NCBI RefSeq assembly: GCF_958295425.1
Contig: NC_081146.1
Coordinates: forward strand, 15,806,131-15,870,130
Length of the DNA: 64,000 nt
Reading direction: 5' to 3'
Source of the DNA: Solea solea
Lineage: Eukaryota > Chordata > Actinopteri > Pleuronectiformes > Soleidae
This document shows positions 62,092-64,000 of this stretch, in pieces. The notes under the pieces were generated by a model. It saw nothing but the letters and a program-made list of their open reading frames with translations. It made no database searches and was not told where the DNA came from. A program made the position numbers and the translations under genes. The first letter of the stretch is position 1, and each line of letters begins with the position of its first letter.

Positions 62092-63206
62092 GGTGGTAAC
62101 TAAGGATCAAATACAAGTGTACCTCCTCTCCTTTAAACCATAACTAGACAGATGTTGCCAGATCTTCAGAGCCCAAATGAGATCAGCTAGCATTTCTGTG
62201 TATTTTCTGTGAATATGGTTTTCCTTCCAGGGCCCGAGAATGATTTAGAGTAGGTGAGCACGGTTAAAAGATGGGTGCAGGAACAGAAGAAAGAGCGACA
62301 GCAATGATAAAAGCCATTTTTCCACCTCATGTCAACAACACCTGGATGTTAAAACGAATAATAGCAAGGACACATCTAGGGTGAAAGGTGGTGTACACCC
62401 GGGACAGGTCGCCAGTAAACACACATTTCCTCCAATCTTAATCAAAAAGCCTACATGTTCTGTGTATAGGAAATCAGCATACACACATTGAAATGTCCAT
62501 TTTCATTATTACTAAAATATATGTAGTATGGACATGGTGACCATGGTGGTTACCAAAAAAGTGCAGCATTACAGATCAGATAGTGCAGTACTGACTTTAC
62601 TGTTTAAAGGACCATGTGTAAAAGATTTATTGGCCTCTAGGAAGTTGCATATAACAACAAACAGTTTACCTTTGTAAGGGTAGTAAAACATGGTTCACTC
62701 CATCGAGGAAGACTCACTCACGTGTAATATAAAGAGCTCATTTTAAGGTAACAAAACACTTTAATTTAACTCTTACCTCTTAATTTTCAGGTGATAAGGC
62801 ATAACCGTAAAACATTTTTTTAATACTTTAATAGATTAAATATTATATTCAACCTCTGTTGATAGATCTCCCTAAATTCTACACACTGGATAACAAAAAA
62901 ACAACAGTAATTTGTCAAAAGTGCAATAAGACACATGGTTGATTTTTAAAAACATTTTATCCACAATGGGTTTTAAATAAGACTAATAATCAAAAAATTA
63001 TACAAATCCAAAATGGAGTACAAGCACATGAATGGGATAAACTGGGTGAGTCCATATAAAATAGAATAGAAAATGAACATTAACTACACATGAGTGTGAT
63101 AGTCATTCATTAGACTGTTTCTTATGAGATAGTGGTTGTTGATGTAGCTAACTTAACATGAAAGTATGTTTTTGTGGCCCTATTGAAGACACTCAGCAGT
63201 TTGTGG
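62092..63206. other. Intergenic region
   Basis: AT-rich. Around 62385-62430, 'gtgtacacccgggacaggtcgccagt' is the tail of the same tRNA-headed fish repeat seen in the palindrome. No gene is supported. Confidence 0.5.
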
Positions 63207-63352
63207 TCATTGGGAGACAGAGGACAGTGTGTGAACAGACTGTGAGGAGGCAGAGCTGCTCTCTCTGACTCTGGCCGCCAACTTCTGTCTCAATTCTCTG
63301 ATTTCCTTTAGCAGTTCTCTCTCGCTGCTGTCCAGCTGGGCCCGGCCTCTGT
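63207..63352 (-). CDS. tbc1d31: Last exon of a minus-strand gene, probably TBC1D31
   Basis: A CTCTCTAG acceptor is followed by a 48-codon open frame to a TGA. It encodes a charged coiled-coil-like end: SSERELLKEIRELRQKLAAR, then a Ser-rich tail ending SSVSQ. In human the gene next to FAM83A on this side is TBC1D31, and the minus orientation here is the one expected. The identification rests mainly on synteny, as 48 residues are too few to prove it. The rest of the gene would lie beyond the window. Confidence 0.5.
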
Positions 63353-64000
63353 CTAGAGAGACTGACAGAACAAAGAGAAAGAAGGACAAACACCAAATCA
63401 CCAGAAAGCTCTTTTCAGTAAAAGATCTAATGTTAAAGAATTAATAACAGCTAATAGTAAGTTTGTTACAAACAGAGGACTCCCGTCCACTCACCCCTCC
63501 CTTTCCTAAGTGCATAAATAAACGACAGTGTCCTTTGCATAACAGAAAGGATGCTGTTCTTTTATGTTTAGGAAGTTAGCCTTTTCTTAAAAAAATATGA
63601 AACACACTCTGGCTGTTTATTTAACCTTTGAGCTAATGTAGAAACATGGCAGGGCAAGAACACAGCCTCCCCCAAGCAAGGCCCTAGCCTAAAGCACTTA
63701 TTCTAAGGCTATGAAACCAGATTTGTTTTATTTTAAAGGAATTACACACTTATACAAACATACTTATGGGTAGCATATTTAATTTTTTGCCAATAAACCC
63801 TTTTTCATGTTGTGTGCATATCTGTAGGTATATTACTATATTAAGTGGGTCCTGTATAGATTTGGAGTGTAACAGCACCCTCTAGTGGGCACAGAGGATA
63901 ATGATTGGACCGAGGACATTTTGGTCCTCAGGGAACACTGCCCTGCATGTTTTAGATGTTGCCCTGCTCCAACACACCTGATTCAGATGGTCAGCTCGTC
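63353..64000. other. Intron of the minus-strand gene, with a repeat at the window edge
   Basis: AT-rich, presumed intronic. From about 63920, 'ctgccctgcatgttttagat' and 'ctccaacacacctgattcag' are words of a non-autonomous DNA element common in fish. It is cut by the window edge. Confidence 0.45.
63920..64000. mobile_element. Edge of a probable fish MITE
   Basis: Recognised by the 'ctccaacacacctgattcag' word. It is incomplete, so family and ends cannot be set. Confidence 0.45.

Overview
This is vertebrate nuclear DNA, almost certainly from a teleost fish. The genes are split by GT-AG introns, the intergenic DNA is AT-rich, and Tc1-like and tRNA-derived repeats of fish type are present. Six protein-coding genes can be modelled with matching splice phases. 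The order ATAD2 - ZHX1 - C8orf76 - FAM83A - (TBC1D31), with its relative orientations, matches human 8q24.13 read in reverse, so most identifications rest on both sequence and synteny. No alignment or database search was run; family comparisons are from knowledge of the proteins.

Layout. 579-14903 (+): atad2, 29 coding exons, an AAA+ ATPase/bromodomain chromatin protein. 18475-24256 (+): zhx1, seven coding exons, five homeodomains but no C2H2 zinc fingers, followed by a gene-free stretch to about 29.3 kb that looks like a long 3' UTR. 29475-40178: a giant inverted repeat with two arms of about 5.2 kb around a 296-bp spacer. Its arms carry arrays of tRNA-like repeats, a nested 0.5-kb palindrome and clustered CRE octamers. 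40528-45617 (+): C8orf76 orthologue, with a decayed Tc1-like transposon in intron 1. 46419-50134 (-): fam83a, convergent with C8orf76 and divergent from the next gene. 50958-53702 (+): a HIPK-like kinase whose coding region is a single exon, with a long degenerate-repeat tail. 55853-60630 (-): a PPM1F-like PP2C phosphatase. 61606-62091 (-): a broken fam83a copy. 63207-63352 (-): the probable last exon of tbc1d31.

The kinase, the phosphatase, a broken phosphatase exon (54922-55235) and the fam83a pseudogene all lie between fam83a and the tbc1d31 candidate, where human has none of them. This points to local duplication and insertion in the fish lineage. atad2 and zhx1 both encode chromatin or transcription proteins; the rest of the block looks like conserved synteny rather than a functional unit. 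The strongest candidate for something undescribed is the giant palindrome with its mirrored tRNA-like arrays. Secondary candidates are the finger-less, intron-rich zhx1, a 15-nt atad2 microexon, the kinase tail, and a possible poison exon in the phosphatase gene.
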